Shown: positions 28,832-42,207 of the stretch, in pieces | Layout of the letters: the number at the start of each line of letters is the position of its first letter | Numbering within the stretch: the stretch's first letter is position 1 | Translations under genes and position numbers: made by a program | Source: Telmatospirillum sp. | Lineage (GTDB): Bacteria > Pseudomonadota > Alphaproteobacteria > Rhodospirillales > Magnetospirillaceae | Assembly (NCBI GenBank): GCA_031291415.1 | Contig: JARLJB010000237.1 | Span: 124,001-188,000 of the forward strand | DNA length: 64,000 bases | Direction of reading: 5' to 3' | The notes under the pieces: model-generated | Databases searched by the model: none | Seen by the model: only the letters and a program-made list of their open reading frames with translations | Told to the model about the DNA's origin: nothing

Positions 28832-28858
28832 GTGCGGCGGGGTTCTCGCTCCTACATT
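28830..28858 (+). promoter_or_regulatory. Probable promoter of the peroxiredoxin gene
   Basis: TTGTGC, a 17-base spacer, then TACATT, about 35 bases before the ATG. Hexamer matches are moderate. Confidence 0.4.
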
Positions 28859-28892
28859 TTTTCCATCCCGCATTTGACGAGGAGTTTTTCAG

Positions 28893-29525
28893 ATGACAAA
28901 TCCCATTGTTTCCGACGCGCCGCCCCAGGTCCTGGTTGGACAACCCGCCCCCGACTTTACCGCAGCGGCAATCCTGCCCGGCAACGAGATCAAGGAGGGC
29001 TTCAACCTCAAGACCTATCTGGCCGGATCCTATGGGGTGCTGTTCTTCTACCCGCTCGATTTCACGTTTGTCTGCCCGTCGGAAATTCTTGCCCATGACC
29101 ATCGCATTCCTTCGTTCAAGGAAAAGAATGTGAAGGTGATCGGCGTCTCAGTGGACAGCCATTTCACCCATCTGGCTTGGGAAAACACTCCGGTTGAGAA
29201 GGGCGGCCTGGGACAGTTGCATTTCCCGTTGGTCTCGGACCTCACCAAGGACATCGCGCGCTCCTACGGCGTGCTGCTGCCTGGTGGCGTCGCCTTGCGT
29301 GGCACTTTCCTGATCGACAAGAACGGCATCGTACAGTCACAGCATGTGAACAATCTGCCGCTTGGACGCAACGTGGACGAGGCGCTCCGCCTGGTCGACG
29401 CGCTGCAGTTCCACGAGGAACACGGCGAAGTTTGCCCGGCCGGTTGGCAAAAGGGCGAGGCCGGCATGACGGCGAGCCCCGACGGCGTCGCCCAGTACCT
29501 GGCCAAACACGCAGCAGCCCTCTAG
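28893..29525 (+). CDS. Typical 2-Cys peroxiredoxin (AhpC/TSA family)
   Basis: 210 residues. Peroxidatic cysteine is in FTFVCPSEILAHD at about 55. The resolving cysteine is in HGEVCPAGWQKG at about 180. It reduces hydrogen peroxide and organic hydroperoxides, using thioredoxin or AhpF/AhpD as reductant. GGAG lies 8 bases before the ATG. Thioredoxin reductase is the next gene, which suggests the thioredoxin system recycles it. A stem-loop follows the stop. Confidence 0.93.
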   Translation: MTNPIVSDAPPQVLVGQPAPDFTAAAILPGNEIKEGFNLKTYLAGSYGVLFFYPLDFTFVCPSEILAHDHRIPSFKEKNVKVIGVSVDSHFTHLAWENTPVEKGGLGQLHFPLVSDLTKDIARSYGVLLPGGVALRGTFLIDKNGIVQSQHVNNLPLGRNVDEALRLVDALQFHEEHGEVCPAGWQKGEAGMTASPDGVAQYLAKHAAAL

Positions 29526-29562
29526 CCGACCAACTCGTAGGTCGGAACGCGTGACGAGATCC

Positions 29563-29594
29563 CCGGACAAAGAGCAACACAGCTCTTTGTCCGG
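29563..29594 (+). terminator. Stem-loop after the peroxiredoxin gene
   Basis: CCGGACAAAGAGC, loop AACACA, GCTCTTTGTCCGG: a perfect 13-base-pair stem. There is no T-run after it, so it may be a weak terminator or an mRNA-stabilising hairpin. Confidence 0.55.
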
Positions 29595-29680
29595 CCGGCC
29601 CGAGGAATCGATCATCGATGCCCTCCCATCCCGATTATGATTCCGGCCCTTTTCCTCCGACCGCCGACATCCTATTGTAG

Positions 29681-30685
<1,005 letters not shown>

Positions 30686-30756
30686 GCCGACACGAAGATC
30701 TGCCGGTCGCGGCCGCACGGCCGGCAGGCACTGTTCCACTCGGCCAGGAATGCGCA

Positions 30757-31656
30757 ATGGACTGGGATAAGCTAAGGGTGTTCCATGCCGTCGCCGAAGC
30801 CGGCAGCTTCACCCATGCAGGGGAATCGCTCAATCTCAGCCAATCGGCGGTCAGTCGACAAATCAGCGCGCTGGAGGAAAGTCTCAGCGTTCCACTGTTT
30901 CATCGACACGCCAGAGGCCTGATTCTCACCGAACAGGGTGAACTGCTTTATCGGACGGCACGCGACGTCTTTACCAAACTGGCGATGACAGAAGCCCAAC
31001 TGTCGGAAAGCCGCGAGCGCCCGCGAGGTCCGCTCAAGGTCACCACGACGGTGGCGTTCGGTACGTTATGGCTGACGCCGCGAATTCGCGAGTTTCTCGA
31101 TCTCTTCCCCGAGATTCAGATGTCGATTCTTCTCGACGATGGCGAACTCGACCTTGCCATGCGCCAAGCCGATGTCGCCATTCGCCTGATGCCGCCCCGC
31201 CAGCCGGATCTGGTTCAACGGCATCTGATGGACATGCACTACAAACTTTACGCCACCGCCGAGTACCTGAAACGGCATGGCACGCCGAAGACTATCGAGG
31301 ATATCGACGACCACCGGATTGTCGTTTACGGCGACGAATCAAAACCGCCGGTCGGCAACATCAATTGGTTGCTCGAAGCCGGCGCCCGCGCCGATGCACC
31401 CCGCCGCCCCGTCCTCAAGGTCAACAACATTTACGGCATTCTGCGCGCCGTGCAGAGCGGTCTTGGAATTGCCGCCCTTCCCGATTACTTCGAACGCGAA
31501 GCGGACAATCTGGTGGAAATTCTGCCGGAGTTGCGGGGCCCAAGCTTTGACGCCTATTTCGTCTATCCCGAGGAACTGCGCCACTCGAAGCGAATTGCCG
31601 TGTTCCGCGACTTCCTGATCCGCAAGATCGCCGAGGAAAGCGAAACCCAGGCATAG
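30757..31656 (+). CDS. LysR-family transcriptional regulator
   Basis: 299 residues. The N-terminal HTH (VFHAVAEAGSFTHAGESLNL, SQSAVSRQISALEESLSVPL) is followed by a substrate-binding domain from about 90. No cysteine is present anywhere, so it is not an OxyR that senses peroxide by a disulfide, despite the peroxiredoxin and trxB genes beside it. The inducer is unknown. A strong terminator lies about 190 bases downstream. Confidence 0.92.
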   Translation: MDWDKLRVFHAVAEAGSFTHAGESLNLSQSAVSRQISALEESLSVPLFHRHARGLILTEQGELLYRTARDVFTKLAMTEAQLSESRERPRGPLKVTTTVAFGTLWLTPRIREFLDLFPEIQMSILLDDGELDLAMRQADVAIRLMPPRQPDLVQRHLMDMHYKLYATAEYLKRHGTPKTIEDIDDHRIVVYGDESKPPVGNINWLLEAGARADAPRRPVLKVNNIYGILRAVQSGLGIAALPDYFEREADNLVEILPELRGPSFDAYFVYPEELRHSKRIAVFRDFLIRKIAEESETQA

Positions 31657-31847
31657 GCGTGAGACTTTATTGAGATAAAGCCGGACGCAGGCGGGCGAGA
31701 TTTGCGTGCCCGTTCATCACGTCCATCCGCTGGAGGAATTCTCCGGGGCTTTATCGGCATCGATGTTGCGGACAGCTTTTGGCAAAGTGTGCGACATCAA
31801 CAGCACACTCTCGCGCCTGCGCCATTATTGGCGCGCAACCCAAACAC

Positions 31848-31885
31848 ATGGTGCGGTGATCGGTCCCGATCACCGCACCATTTTT
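31848..31885 (+). terminator. Rho-independent terminator
   Basis: ATGGTGCGGTGATCGG / CCGATCACCGCACCAT, 16-base-pair perfect stem with a minimal loop, followed by TTTTT. It ends the plus-strand trxB-lysR region just before the convergent UDP-xylose synthase gene. The rest of the 31657-31904 gap shows nothing recognisable. Confidence 0.85.
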
Positions 31886-31904
31886 AACCCAAGCGTGGCT
31901 GATG

Positions 31905-32864
<960 letters not shown>

Positions 32865-32948
32865 TGTCTTACCTCGAAAGCCGGTGTCGGAGAGTACGAT
32901 GACCGCCGCGGAGGGGCAAGTTCGACAATGCGACCAAGGACGAACAGA

Positions 32949-35069
32949 TTACTTGCGGGACCGGCGCGGCTTCTTCGTTTGGCGCGGCAATGGCACTTTG
33001 CTGCCCGGCTTTCCGGCCGCGAGACCGATCTCCTGGAGCTCCAGACGCCGCAGTTCGTCCCTGAGGCGGGCCGCTTCCTCGAACTCGAGATCGGCGGCGG
33101 CGGCGCGCATGCGCTTTTCGAGGTCGGCCATATAGGATTTGAGATCTTTGCCGACCCGATGCGCCTCTTCGGCATCGCCGGTCCCGACGGTCACGTAGTC
33201 CTTCTCATAGACGGTATCGAGAACGTCGGAAATCACCTTCTTGATGCTTTCCGGCGTAATGCCGTGTTCAACGTTGTAGGCCTGCTGCTTTTCCCGCCGC
33301 CGATTGGTTTCGCCGATCGCATAGGTCAGCGAGTCGGTCATCTTGTCCGCATAAAGAAGAACCCGTCCGTCGATGTTGCGGGCCGCCCGTCCTATGGTCT
33401 GCACCAAACTCGTCTTGGAGCGCAGGAATCCCTCTTTGTCGGCATCGAGGATAGCGACCAGGGCGCATTCCGGAATATCGAGCCCCTCACGCAGCAGGTT
33501 GATACCGATCAGCACGTCGAACACCCCAAGGCGCAGATCGCGGATAATCTCGATGCGCTCCAGCGTGTCGATGTCCGAATGCAGATAGCGCACCCGGACA
33601 CCTTGTTCGTGAAGATACTCGGTCAAGTCCTCGGCCATCCGCTTGGTCAGCACGGTCACCAGAACCCGCTGTCCCTTGGCCGCGCACAAACGGACCTCGG
33701 CCAGCAGATCGTCGACCTGATGTTCGACCGGCCGGATGATACAGACGGGATCGATCAATCCGGTCGGACGGATCACCTGCTCGGTGAAGACGCCTCCCGT
33801 CCGTTCCATTTCCCAGGGGCCCGGCGTGGCAGACACGAAAACCGACCGGCCACGCATCAATTCCCATTCTTCGAACTTGAGCGGACGGTTATCGACGCAG
33901 GACGGCAGACGGAAGCCGAATTGGGAGAGTGTGCTCTTGCGATTGAAGTCGCCGCGGAACATGCCGCCGATCTGAGGAACCGTGACATGGCTTTCATCGA
34001 CAAACAGCAGCGCGTCGGCCGGCAGATATTCGAACAGGGTCGGCGGCGGCTCGCCGGGCGCCCGCCCGGTCAAGTAACGCGAATAGTTTTCAATGGATTT
34101 GCAGTGCCCGGTCGTCTCCATCATTTCGACGTCGAACGTTGTCCGTTCCTGCAGTCGTTGCGCCTCAAGAAGCTTGCCGTTGGCAGAGAACCACTCGACC
34201 TGCTGCCGGCATTCCTCCTTGATCCCCTTGATCGCCGCCGTGATGGTCGGACGCGGCGTCACATAGTGGCTGGATGGAAAAACGGTGATTTCGGCTAGAC
34301 CGCAGGTCTTCTCTCCGGTCAGCGGATCGAATTCGGCGATGCTCTCGATCTCGTCGCCGAACAGGCTCAGGCGCCAGGCGCGATCCTCGTAGTGAACGGG
34401 GAATATCTCGATATTGTCGCCGCGGACGCGGAAAGTCCCGCGCTGAAACGCCTGATCGTTACGGGTGTACTGCAGCTCAACCAGGCTTTTCAGCAACGCC
34501 CGTTGATCGATCTGCTGCCCGATGGACAGCCGGATGGTCATCTGCGCGTAGCTTTCGACCGCGCCGATACCGTAGATGCAAGACACCGAGGCGACGATGA
34601 TCACGTCGCGTCGTTCGAGAATGGCCCGCGTCGCCGCATGGCGCATTCGGTCGATCTGTTCGTTGATCGCCGAATCCTTCTCGATATAAGTGTCGGTCCG
34701 CGGGATGTAGGCTTCTGGTTGATAATAGTCGTAATAGGAAACGAAATACTCGACGGCATTTTCCGGAAAAAACGCCTTCATCTCGGCATAAAGCTGGGCG
34801 GCCAGGGTCTTGTTGGGCGCCATGACCAGCGCCGGACGGCCGGTCGCGGCAATCACGTGGGCCATGGTGAACGTCTTGCCCGATCCCGTCACGCCCAACA
34901 ACACCTGGTCACGTTCGCCTTTCTCGACACCGGCGATCAATTCGGCGATCGCCTGCGGCTGATCGCCCGATGGGCTGAACGGCGAGACCAGCTTGAAGTC
35001 GGCCCGTGGACCGGCCGGCCGTTGCTGCAGGAAGGGCATGGAGAGAGGCTGGGGAGAGGACTGGGTCAT
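32949..35069 (-). CDS. uvrB: Excinuclease ABC subunit B
   Basis: 706 residues. This is the damage-verifying helicase-like subunit of nucleotide excision repair. Walker [16 protein letters not shown] lies at about 59-73, the beta-hairpin region is [37 protein letters not shown] is Walker-B-like, helicase motif VI is [19 protein letters not shown], and a C-terminal UVR domain is [20 protein letters not shown]. The basic tail ([11 protein letters not shown]) is a common extension. uvrC is encoded separately at 43.9 kb. Confidence 0.97.
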   Translation of the reverse strand: MTQSSPQPLSMPFLQQRPAGPRADFKLVSPFSPSGDQPQAIAELIAGVEKGERDQVLLGVTGSGKTFTMAHVIAATGRPALVMAPNKTLAAQLYAEMKAFFPENAVEYFVSYYDYYQPEAYIPRTDTYIEKDSAINEQIDRMRHAATRAILERRDVIIVASVSCIYGIGAVESYAQMTIRLSIGQQIDQRALLKSLVELQYTRNDQAFQRGTFRVRGDNIEIFPVHYEDRAWRLSLFGDEIESIAEFDPLTGEKTCGLAEITVFPSSHYVTPRPTITAAIKGIKEECRQQVEWFSANGKLLEAQRLQERTTFDVEMMETTGHCKSIENYSRYLTGRAPGEPPPTLFEYLPADALLFVDESHVTVPQIGGMFRGDFNRKSTLSQFGFRLPSCVDNRPLKFEEWELMRGRSVFVSATPGPWEMERTGGVFTEQVIRPTGLIDPVCIIRPVEHQVDDLLAEVRLCAAKGQRVLVTVLTKRMAEDLTEYLHEQGVRVRYLHSDIDTLERIEIIRDLRLGVFDVLIGINLLREGLDIPECALVAILDADKEGFLRSKTSLVQTIGRAARNIDGRVLLYADKMTDSLTYAIGETNRRREKQQAYNVEHGITPESIKKVISDVLDTVYEKDYVTVGTGDAEEAHRVGKDLKSYMADLEKRMRAAAADLEFEEAARLRDELRRLELQEIGLAAGKPGSKVPLPRQTKKPRRSRK

Positions 35070-35210
35070 GCCTCATTATATGGCCATCCCATCTGCCGTC
35101 ATCATCGATGAGAATGAATAAATGTGGCGAAGTCGCTGTCATATGATCATGCTTTATCCATAGTCTTATCGGACACTGGCATAATTCAATCAGCCTCAAG
35201 GACCCCGATC

Positions 35211-37253
35211 TTGTCCACGCCATTGCGCTCAACCGTATGTGCCATCCTGCTGTTTCTGGCGGGGACGACGTCCGTCCTCGCCGATCCGCCAAGCCGGGTC
35301 GGTCGGATCAGCGACCTTGAGGGGTCCATGTCGATCCACCGTTCGGACCAGGCCGAATGGACGCCCACCGGCATGAACTATCCTGTCGTCTCCGGTGACG
35401 CTCTGTGGACTGGGCAGGGATCGCGATCGGAAATTCAAATTGGCACCACGGAAGTCCGCATGGATGCGATGACGGAAATCGATATCCTGCGGCTCGATGA
35501 GGCCGGTGCCCAAATACGCGTCGACCAGGGCGCCATCAATCTCTATCTCAACATCCTGCCTCCCGGCGGCGTCCAGGTCATCACCTCGGGTGGGATGCTC
35601 GAACTCCTGCGCGCCGGCAGCTACCATATCGATGCCGGCCGACCGGTCCCCGGCGCGCCGCCCAGCCTGGTGCAGATCGGCGTGTTGGACGGCGATGCGA
35701 GACTTTCCGGCCAACGCACGACGATCGACCTCAGAACCGGACAGGCGGCACTGGTCGGTCCTGAACTCTCGACACTGTCACTGGTTCCCTTTGCCCCCAC
35801 GGCCCTCGACAGTTGGGCCATGAGCCAGGTCCAGCGGGAGCGGGCGGTGCAGACCACCGCCTATGTTTCGCCTGAGATGACCGGTTCCCAGGATCTCGCC
35901 ACCTATGGACAGTGGGCGGACTCACCGGATTATGGCCCTCTGTGGACGCCAACGACGGTGGAGGCCGGCTGGGCGCCCTACCGCTACGGCCACTGGGCCT
36001 ATGTCTCCCCCTGGGGCTGGACCTGGATCGATGACGCCCCCTGGGGATTCGCGCCCTTCCACTATGGCCGCTGGGTCGAATGGCATGGACGTTGGGCCTG
36101 GTGCCCCGGCCAGTTCGTTGAGCGCCCCGTCTACGCGCCGGCGCTGGTCGCCTTCATCGGCGGCGGCCCCGGCCTGTCGATCACCGTCGGCAGCGGGCCT
36201 GGCGTCGGATGGGTTCCCCTTGGTCCACGCGAAGCCTTTCACCCCTATTTCCCGGTAAGCGAAACCTATGTGCGCAACGTCAATGTGACGCACGTGACCA
36301 ATGTCACCCAGGTCAATGTCACCAATGTGACGGTCAACAATTTCGTGAATCAAAAGGCCGTGACGGTAGTGCCCAACGCCAGCTTCACCGGCGCCCAACC
36401 GGTCAACCGCGCGATGGTGCAGGGAGCCCCCGGCCAATGGACCCAGGCGCCGGTCATCAGCAATCTCGGCCACCTGACCCCCACGGCACAACCGCAGCCG
36501 GCCGGACAACCGGGCGCACAGCAGCCTGGCGGCCAGCCGGGGCAGCCGGCAACGGCCCATCCGACGCAGTCTTCACCGGCGGGCGGACAAGGTCCGACGG
36601 CGGGAACCAATCCAGTAACCCCTGGAGGAACCTCCGCTCAGCCTCAGCAACCGATGGCGACGACACCCCATCCGGTGACACCGTCCGCCGTCATGCCGCA
36701 AACGCAACCGACGCAGTCCTCGCCGGCGGGCGGACAAGGTCCGACGGCAGGAACCAATCCAGTAACCCCTGGAGGAACCCCCGCTCAACCGCAGCAGCCG
36801 ACGACGCCGACGCCCCATCCGGTGACACCGTCCGCCGTCATGCCGCAAACGCAGCCGACGCCGGCGGCTCAACCCACGGCGCCAGCGGCAATCCATCCGC
36901 AACCGACGGCGGTGCCACAGGTTACGACGCCCGCGGAAACGCATCAGCCGGCTATGCCTTCGCCCCAACCTTCGGCGTCGCCCGCACCTCACCCACAACC
37001 GGCGCCGGCCCCCGTGCAGCAGCAGGCAGTCCCCGTCATGCCTCATCCGCAGCCGGCACCCCAGGCCCAGCCGGCGCCCCAGGCCCAGCCGCAAGCCGTC
37101 GCGCCTCACCCGCAACCACAGGCGGCGCCGCAGCCGGCCGCTCGGCCGCAGGAACAACAGCGACCACCGCAGCAGCAGCAGCAGCAGCAGCAACGCCCGC
37201 AGCAGAAAGACGACCACGAACACAAGGACAACACTCACGAGAATCGCCTCTGA
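35211..37253 (+). CDS. Secreted FecR-like / DUF6600 protein with Pro/Gln-rich tail
   Basis: About 680 residues. TTG at 35211 (AAGGA 8 bases upstream) puts a signal peptide at the start (RSTVCAILLFLAGTTSVLA); a GTG at 35124 gives 29 more residues. Residues 30-150 are a FecR-like beta domain (GDALWTGQGSRSEIQIGTTE). About 225-300 holds aromatic repeats (YGQWADSPDYGPLWTP, YRYGHWAYVSPWGWTWIDDA, FHYGRWVEWHGRWAWCPGQF). About 390-665 is low-complexity Pro/Gln/Ala, with two tandem 49-residue repeats and a polyglutamine run, ending in a charged His-rich tail. It is probably periplasmic or surface-located; function unknown. Confidence 0.8.
   Translation: MSTPLRSTVCAILLFLAGTTSVLADPPSRVGRISDLEGSMSIHRSDQAEWTPTGMNYPVVSGDALWTGQGSRSEIQIGTTEVRMDAMTEIDILRLDEAGAQIRVDQGAINLYLNILPPGGVQVITSGGMLELLRAGSYHIDAGRPVPGAPPSLVQIGVLDGDARLSGQRTTIDLRTGQAALVGPELSTLSLVPFAPTALDSWAMSQVQRERAVQTTAYVSPEMTGSQDLATYGQWADSPDYGPLWTPTTVEAGWAPYRYGHWAYVSPWGWTWIDDAPWGFAPFHYGRWVEWHGRWAWCPGQFVERPVYAPALVAFIGGGPGLSITVGSGPGVGWVPLGPREAFHPYFPVSETYVRNVNVTHVTNVTQVNVTNVTVNNFVNQKAVTVVPNASFTGAQPVNRAMVQGAPGQWTQAPVISNLGHLTPTAQPQPAGQPGAQQPGGQPGQPATAHPTQSSPAGGQGPTAGTNPVTPGGTSAQPQQPMATTPHPVTPSAVMPQTQPTQSSPAGGQGPTAGTNPVTPGGTPAQPQQPTTPTPHPVTPSAVMPQTQPTPAAQPTAPAAIHPQPTAVPQVTTPAETHQPAMPSPQPSASPAPHPQPAPAPVQQQAVPVMPHPQPAPQAQPAPQAQPQAVAPHPQPQAAPQPAARPQEQQRPPQQQQQQQQRPQQKDDHEHKDNTHENRL
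36564..36857 (+). repeat. Tandem duplication inside the Pro/Gln-rich tail
   Basis: Two adjacent 147-base units (36564-36710 and 36711-36857), each encoding 49 residues from TQSSPAGGQGPTAGTNPVTP to TPSAVMPQTQP. They are near-identical at DNA level, which implies a recent in-frame duplication and possible copy-number variation between strains. Confidence 0.85.
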
Positions 37254-37264
37254 GCAATAGCCCT

Positions 37265-37301
37265 GGATACGACGCCGTCGCTACTTGGCGGCGTCGTATC
37301 C
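37265..37301 (+). terminator. Stem-loop after the Pro/Gln-rich protein gene
   Basis: GGATACGACGCCG, an 11-base loop, CGGCGTCGTATCC: a perfect 13-base-pair stem 12 bases after the stop. No T-run follows. It lies in the 216-base gap before the aminotransferase gene. Confidence 0.6.
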
Positions 37302-37430
37302 GGACCGGGGTCGACCGACTCGGTTCCCGGTCGGAATTCCCCGACGAGGCTATGCGGAAGGGAAAAGACGGGCGGCAAAGCTCGCCTTTTTCCCAGTTCT
37401 CCGCTTGCGCCTGGTCCATCCCGGCAGTAA

Positions 37431-38672
<1,242 letters not shown>

Positions 38673-38746
38673 GCCGCGATCGTCTCGTCAGGTCCGCCTT
38701 CAACCATTGCGGACCTGACGAACCTCCAACCGATAAAGAGCGTCCC

Positions 38747-39700
38747 ATGAGCAAACCGCTGATCTTCATCGATGGCGAGGCCGGCACCACCGGCCTGCAG
38801 ATCCGCGCGCGGCTGGACCAGCGCGATGATATCGAACTGGTCAGCATCGACCCTGCGAAACGCAAGGACGACGCTGAGCGCCGCCGCCTGCTCAACGCCG
38901 TCGATCTCGCGGTTCTCTGCCTTCCCGATGACGCCGCCCGGGCCGCCGTCGCCCTCATCGACAATCCCTCGGTCCGCGTGCTTGACGCCAGCACGGCGCA
39001 CCGTACGGCTGTCGACTGGGTTTACGGCTTTCCTGAACTGACGCCCGATCAGGCCCTGCGTATCAGCCGGTCGAAACGGGTCGCCAATCCGGGCTGTTAC
39101 CCGACCGGCGCCTTGTCCCTGCTCCGCCCGCTGGTCGATGCGGACCTGTTGCCGGCGCAGACGCCCGTCAGCGTGCACGCCATTTCGGGCTATAGCGGCG
39201 GCGGACGTCAGATGATCGAGGCTTTCGAAGGCAAGGGACCGGCCCCGATCACCGATGCTCACCGGATTTACGGCCTGGACTTGGCGCACAAGCACCGCAA
39301 GGAAATGATGGTGCATTCGGGCCTTGCCCATGTCCCCCTGTTCACGCCGGCGGTCGGCGACTTCCGCCAGGGCATGCTGGTCCAGATTCCGCTGCATCTG
39401 TGGTCTCTGCCCAGTGCTCTGCGCGGCCAGGACCTGCATGACGTGCTGGCGGCCCGCTACCAGAACCAACGATTCGTCAGCGTCATGCCCTTGGAGCCGC
39501 GCTGCAAGACCCTGGCACCGGAAGCGCTGAATGGCACCAATCGTCTGGAATTGTTCGTGTTCGACAATCCCGACGAACAAACCGCCCTCTTGGTGGCCAG
39601 ACTTGACAACCTGGGAAAAGGCGCATCGGGAGCCGCCGTTCAGAACATCGATCTGATGTTGGGCTTGGCCGGCGACCGCGACTACAGTCTGGCGCCTTAA
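38747..39700 (+). CDS. argC: N-acetyl-gamma-glutamyl-phosphate reductase, type 2
   Basis: 317 residues, the shorter ArgC2 class. The N-terminal NADP region is [18 protein letters not shown]. The catalytic cysteine is in [17 protein letters not shown] at about 117. [17 protein letters not shown] and the C-terminal [20 protein letters not shown] follow. It is step three of arginine synthesis. No other arg genes are here. A repeat element starts within 10 bases of its stop. Confidence 0.94.
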   Translation: MSKPLIFIDGEAGTTGLQIRARLDQRDDIELVSIDPAKRKDDAERRRLLNAVDLAVLCLPDDAARAAVALIDNPSVRVLDASTAHRTAVDWVYGFPELTPDQALRISRSKRVANPGCYPTGALSLLRPLVDADLLPAQTPVSVHAISGYSGGGRQMIEAFEGKGPAPITDAHRIYGLDLAHKHRKEMMVHSGLAHVPLFTPAVGDFRQGMLVQIPLHLWSLPSALRGQDLHDVLAARYQNQRFVSVMPLEPRCKTLAPEALNGTNRLELFVFDNPDEQTALLVARLDNLGKGASGAAVQNIDLMLGLAGDRDYSLAP

Positions 39701-39707
39701 GGCGCCT

Positions 39708-39966
39708 CGTCAGTTACTTCAGAGGTTCGTCTGCGCGTATTTCACGTCGTCATCCCCGCGAAAGCGCATCGGCGCTGACTTGGGCGTGAAAACCATGTCG
39801 CTGTCCCTTCGGTGGCATCGGCGTCTCTGCCGGTGTGCCGGCGGAGCCGGCAAGCAAACAAATCTCGACGGCATTTCTTGTCGCTTTGGGCGGCAACACC
39901 GGCAGAGACGCCGGTGCCACCGAAGCTTAAGTCATCGATACGCGAAAGCCGGGATGACGGTGAAAT
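39708..39966. repeat. Composite palindromic repeat element, copy A
   Basis: The left part (39708-39776, CGTCAGTTACTTCAGAGGTT onward) matches 47319-47385 in the same orientation. The inner cassette (39777-39933) runs from GACTT to AAGTC and contains GGTGGCATCGGCGTCTCTGC and its complement at the far side; it matches the reverse complement of 47386-47537 almost throughout. The outer flanks ATTTCACGTCGTCATCCCCG and CCGGGATGACGGTGAAAT also form an inverted pair. It fills much of the 479-base gap between argC and the EF-G-like gene; the remaining bases to 40179 show no gene. Confidence 0.85.
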
Positions 39967-40179
39967 GTGACAGAAGGGCCATAACCGACGACAGGCCCAA
40001 AGGTTCCATGACGCCAGCGCTCCGCTACGGCCGGCTTAAACGCGCTTGGCATTGGCGAACGTCCGAATCGACGGATCACCAATACAGTCCCCGTCCCTCT
40101 GCACCACCACTGCTTTTTTGTTGCGACTTTTGAAGCTTGGGTGGAGCATGACCAGTAATGACAAAATACGGAGGGGATA

Positions 40180-42207
40180 ATGTCCACAAGGTCCCATCTG
40201 CCCCGTGTCGCCGCATTGGTCGGTCCTTACGCCAGCGGTAAAACCACACTCCTCGAAAGTCTTCTGCTCGCCTCGGAATCTATCCAACGAAAGGGAACTG
40301 TCTCTGACGGCAGCACGATCGGCGACGCCACGCCGGAAGCGCGCAGCCGCTTGATGAGCACGGAAGTCAACATCGCCACGGCCAGCTATCTGGACGATCG
40401 CTGGACCTTTCTCGATTGTCCCGGTTCCATCGAATTCCAGCAAGACGCCTACAATGCACTGGCGATCACCGACGCCGCTGTCGTGGTTGTCGAGCCCGAA
40501 CCAGCTCGCGCTGTGATGGTTGCGCCGATCCTCAATTTTCTCGACCAGAACGCCATTCCCCACATCATTTTCATCAACAAGGTCGAATCATCCCAGGCGC
40601 GCCTGCGCGAAACGCTTGAGGCGCTCCAACTGTTGTCGGAACGCCCACTCCTCATGCGGCAATTGCCGCTACGCGAGGGCGACGCTATCGCCGGATATGT
40701 CGATCTGGTCAGCGAGAGGGCTTTCAAATATCGCGCAAGCCAGGCCTCGGAACTGATCCAGCTGCCGGAAACCGCGCTGTCGGAGGAAAAGACAGCCCGC
40801 CAGGATATGCTGGAGAATCTTGCCGACCTCGACGACGAGCTTCTGGAGCAGCTGCTGTCCGACGTGACGCCGCCGACCGACGCTGTTTTTCAAAATCTGT
40901 CACGCGACCTTGCCAGCGATCTGGTGGTTCCGGTCTTCTTCGGCTCGGCGGCACAGGACCACGGCATCCGAAGATTATTGAAATGCCTGCGTCACGACGT
41001 GCCCAGTCCGGTCGAGACACGGATCAGACGCGGCTGGAAAGAGGACGGCGCCGCTGTCGCCCGCGTCTTCAAAACGGTTCACGCATCGCACACCGGCAAA
41101 CTCAGTTTTGCCCGTGTCTGGCGTGGTGAATTCGCCGAAGGTGGATTGATCGGCGGTATTCGCCCGGCCGGCCTCTATTTGCCGCTGGGCGCCACACTCA
41201 ACAAGGCGGCGAAAGTGGGAACCGGCGACATTGTCGCCTTCGCTCGTCTCGATCAGGTCAAAACCGGCGAGGTCCTGGGCCCCCTCGACCCCGACGTCCA
41301 CGCTTGGCCAACGCCGCTCGTCCGCCTGTTCCCGCTGGCTTTGCAAAGCGAAAAGAAGCAGGACGATGTCAAATTGACGTCGGCCTTGACCAAGCTCGTG
41401 GAGGAAGACCCGTCGCTATCGTTCGAAGTCAGCACAGATACCGGCGAGTTGGTCCTGTGGGGCCAGGGCGAAATCCATCTTCAGGTCGCTCTCGACAAAC
41501 TGAAGAATCGTTACAATCTGGCCGTCACCGGGCATCGCCCACAGGTTCCCTACAAAGAGACGATCCGCAAAGGTGTTTCGGAACATGGCCGCCACAAGCG
41601 CCAAAGCGGCGGTCACGGGCAATTCGGCGATATCTATATCGACATTGCGCCACTGCCACGCGGCACTGGATTCCAGTTCGCCGAGACGATCGTCGGCGGT
41701 GTCGTGCCGCGCCAATATATTCCGTCGGTCGAAGAGGGGGTTGAAGACTATCTGAAACAAGGACCTCTCGGGTTCCATGTCGTCGACATCAAGGTGACCT
41801 TGACCAGCGGCAGCTATCACACGGTCGACAGTTCCGACATGGCTTTTAAGACCGCGGCTCGAATCGCCATGACCGACGGCATGCCGAAATGCGACCCCAT
41901 TCTGCTTGAGCCGATTCTTGCCATCGAAATCGCGGTGCCGTCGGAATTTACCTCGAAGGCACAGCGGATCATTTCCGGGCGACGCGGCCAAATCCTTGGT
42001 TACGAGGCCAAAGATGGCTGGAAGGGATGGGATGCGGTTTCGGCCTTTTTGCCGCAGGCCGAAATGGGCGACATGATCATCGAACTGCGATCGCTGACCA
42101 TGGGGGTCGGAACTTTCTCGTGGCGTTTCGACCATCTTCAGGAAATTGCCGGGCGCGGTGCCGACAGGGTCGTTGAAGAGCGCAAGACCGCACTCGCGGC
42201 GCAGTGA
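40180..42207 (+). CDS. Elongation factor G-like paralogue with altered GTPase motifs
   Basis: 675 residues with full EF-G domain order: G domain at about 1-270, then domains II, III, IV (HKRQSGGHGQFGDIYIDIAP; FVVDI-type region GFHVVDIKVTLTSGSYHTVD) and V. G1 is GPYASGKTTL. The G2 RGITI signature is missing. G3 is DCPGSIEF, where normal EF-G has DTPGH, so the catalytic His is Ser. G4 is NKVE instead of NKxD. It is therefore not the housekeeping fusA but a paralogue found in alphaproteobacteria; it may bind ribosomes with little or altered GTP hydrolysis. Function unknown. Confidence 0.88.
   Translation: MSTRSHLPRVAALVGPYASGKTTLLESLLLASESIQRKGTVSDGSTIGDATPEARSRLMSTEVNIATASYLDDRWTFLDCPGSIEFQQDAYNALAITDAAVVVVEPEPARAVMVAPILNFLDQNAIPHIIFINKVESSQARLRETLEALQLLSERPLLMRQLPLREGDAIAGYVDLVSERAFKYRASQASELIQLPETALSEEKTARQDMLENLADLDDELLEQLLSDVTPPTDAVFQNLSRDLASDLVVPVFFGSAAQDHGIRRLLKCLRHDVPSPVETRIRRGWKEDGAAVARVFKTVHASHTGKLSFARVWRGEFAEGGLIGGIRPAGLYLPLGATLNKAAKVGTGDIVAFARLDQVKTGEVLGPLDPDVHAWPTPLVRLFPLALQSEKKQDDVKLTSALTKLVEEDPSLSFEVSTDTGELVLWGQGEIHLQVALDKLKNRYNLAVTGHRPQVPYKETIRKGVSEHGRHKRQSGGHGQFGDIYIDIAPLPRGTGFQFAETIVGGVVPRQYIPSVEEGVEDYLKQGPLGFHVVDIKVTLTSGSYHTVDSSDMAFKTAARIAMTDGMPKCDPILLEPILAIEIAVPSEFTSKAQRIISGRRGQILGYEAKDGWKGWDAVSAFLPQAEMGDMIIELRSLTMGVGTFSWRFDHLQEIAGRGADRVVEERKTALAAQ

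Noticed and set aside
30757..31656. LysR gene as OxyR
   Set aside because: The protein contains no cysteine, so the OxyR disulfide switch is impossible.
31706..31887. Possible small gene between lysR and the terminator
   Set aside because: No ribosome site, no conserved features, and the end is inside the terminator stem.
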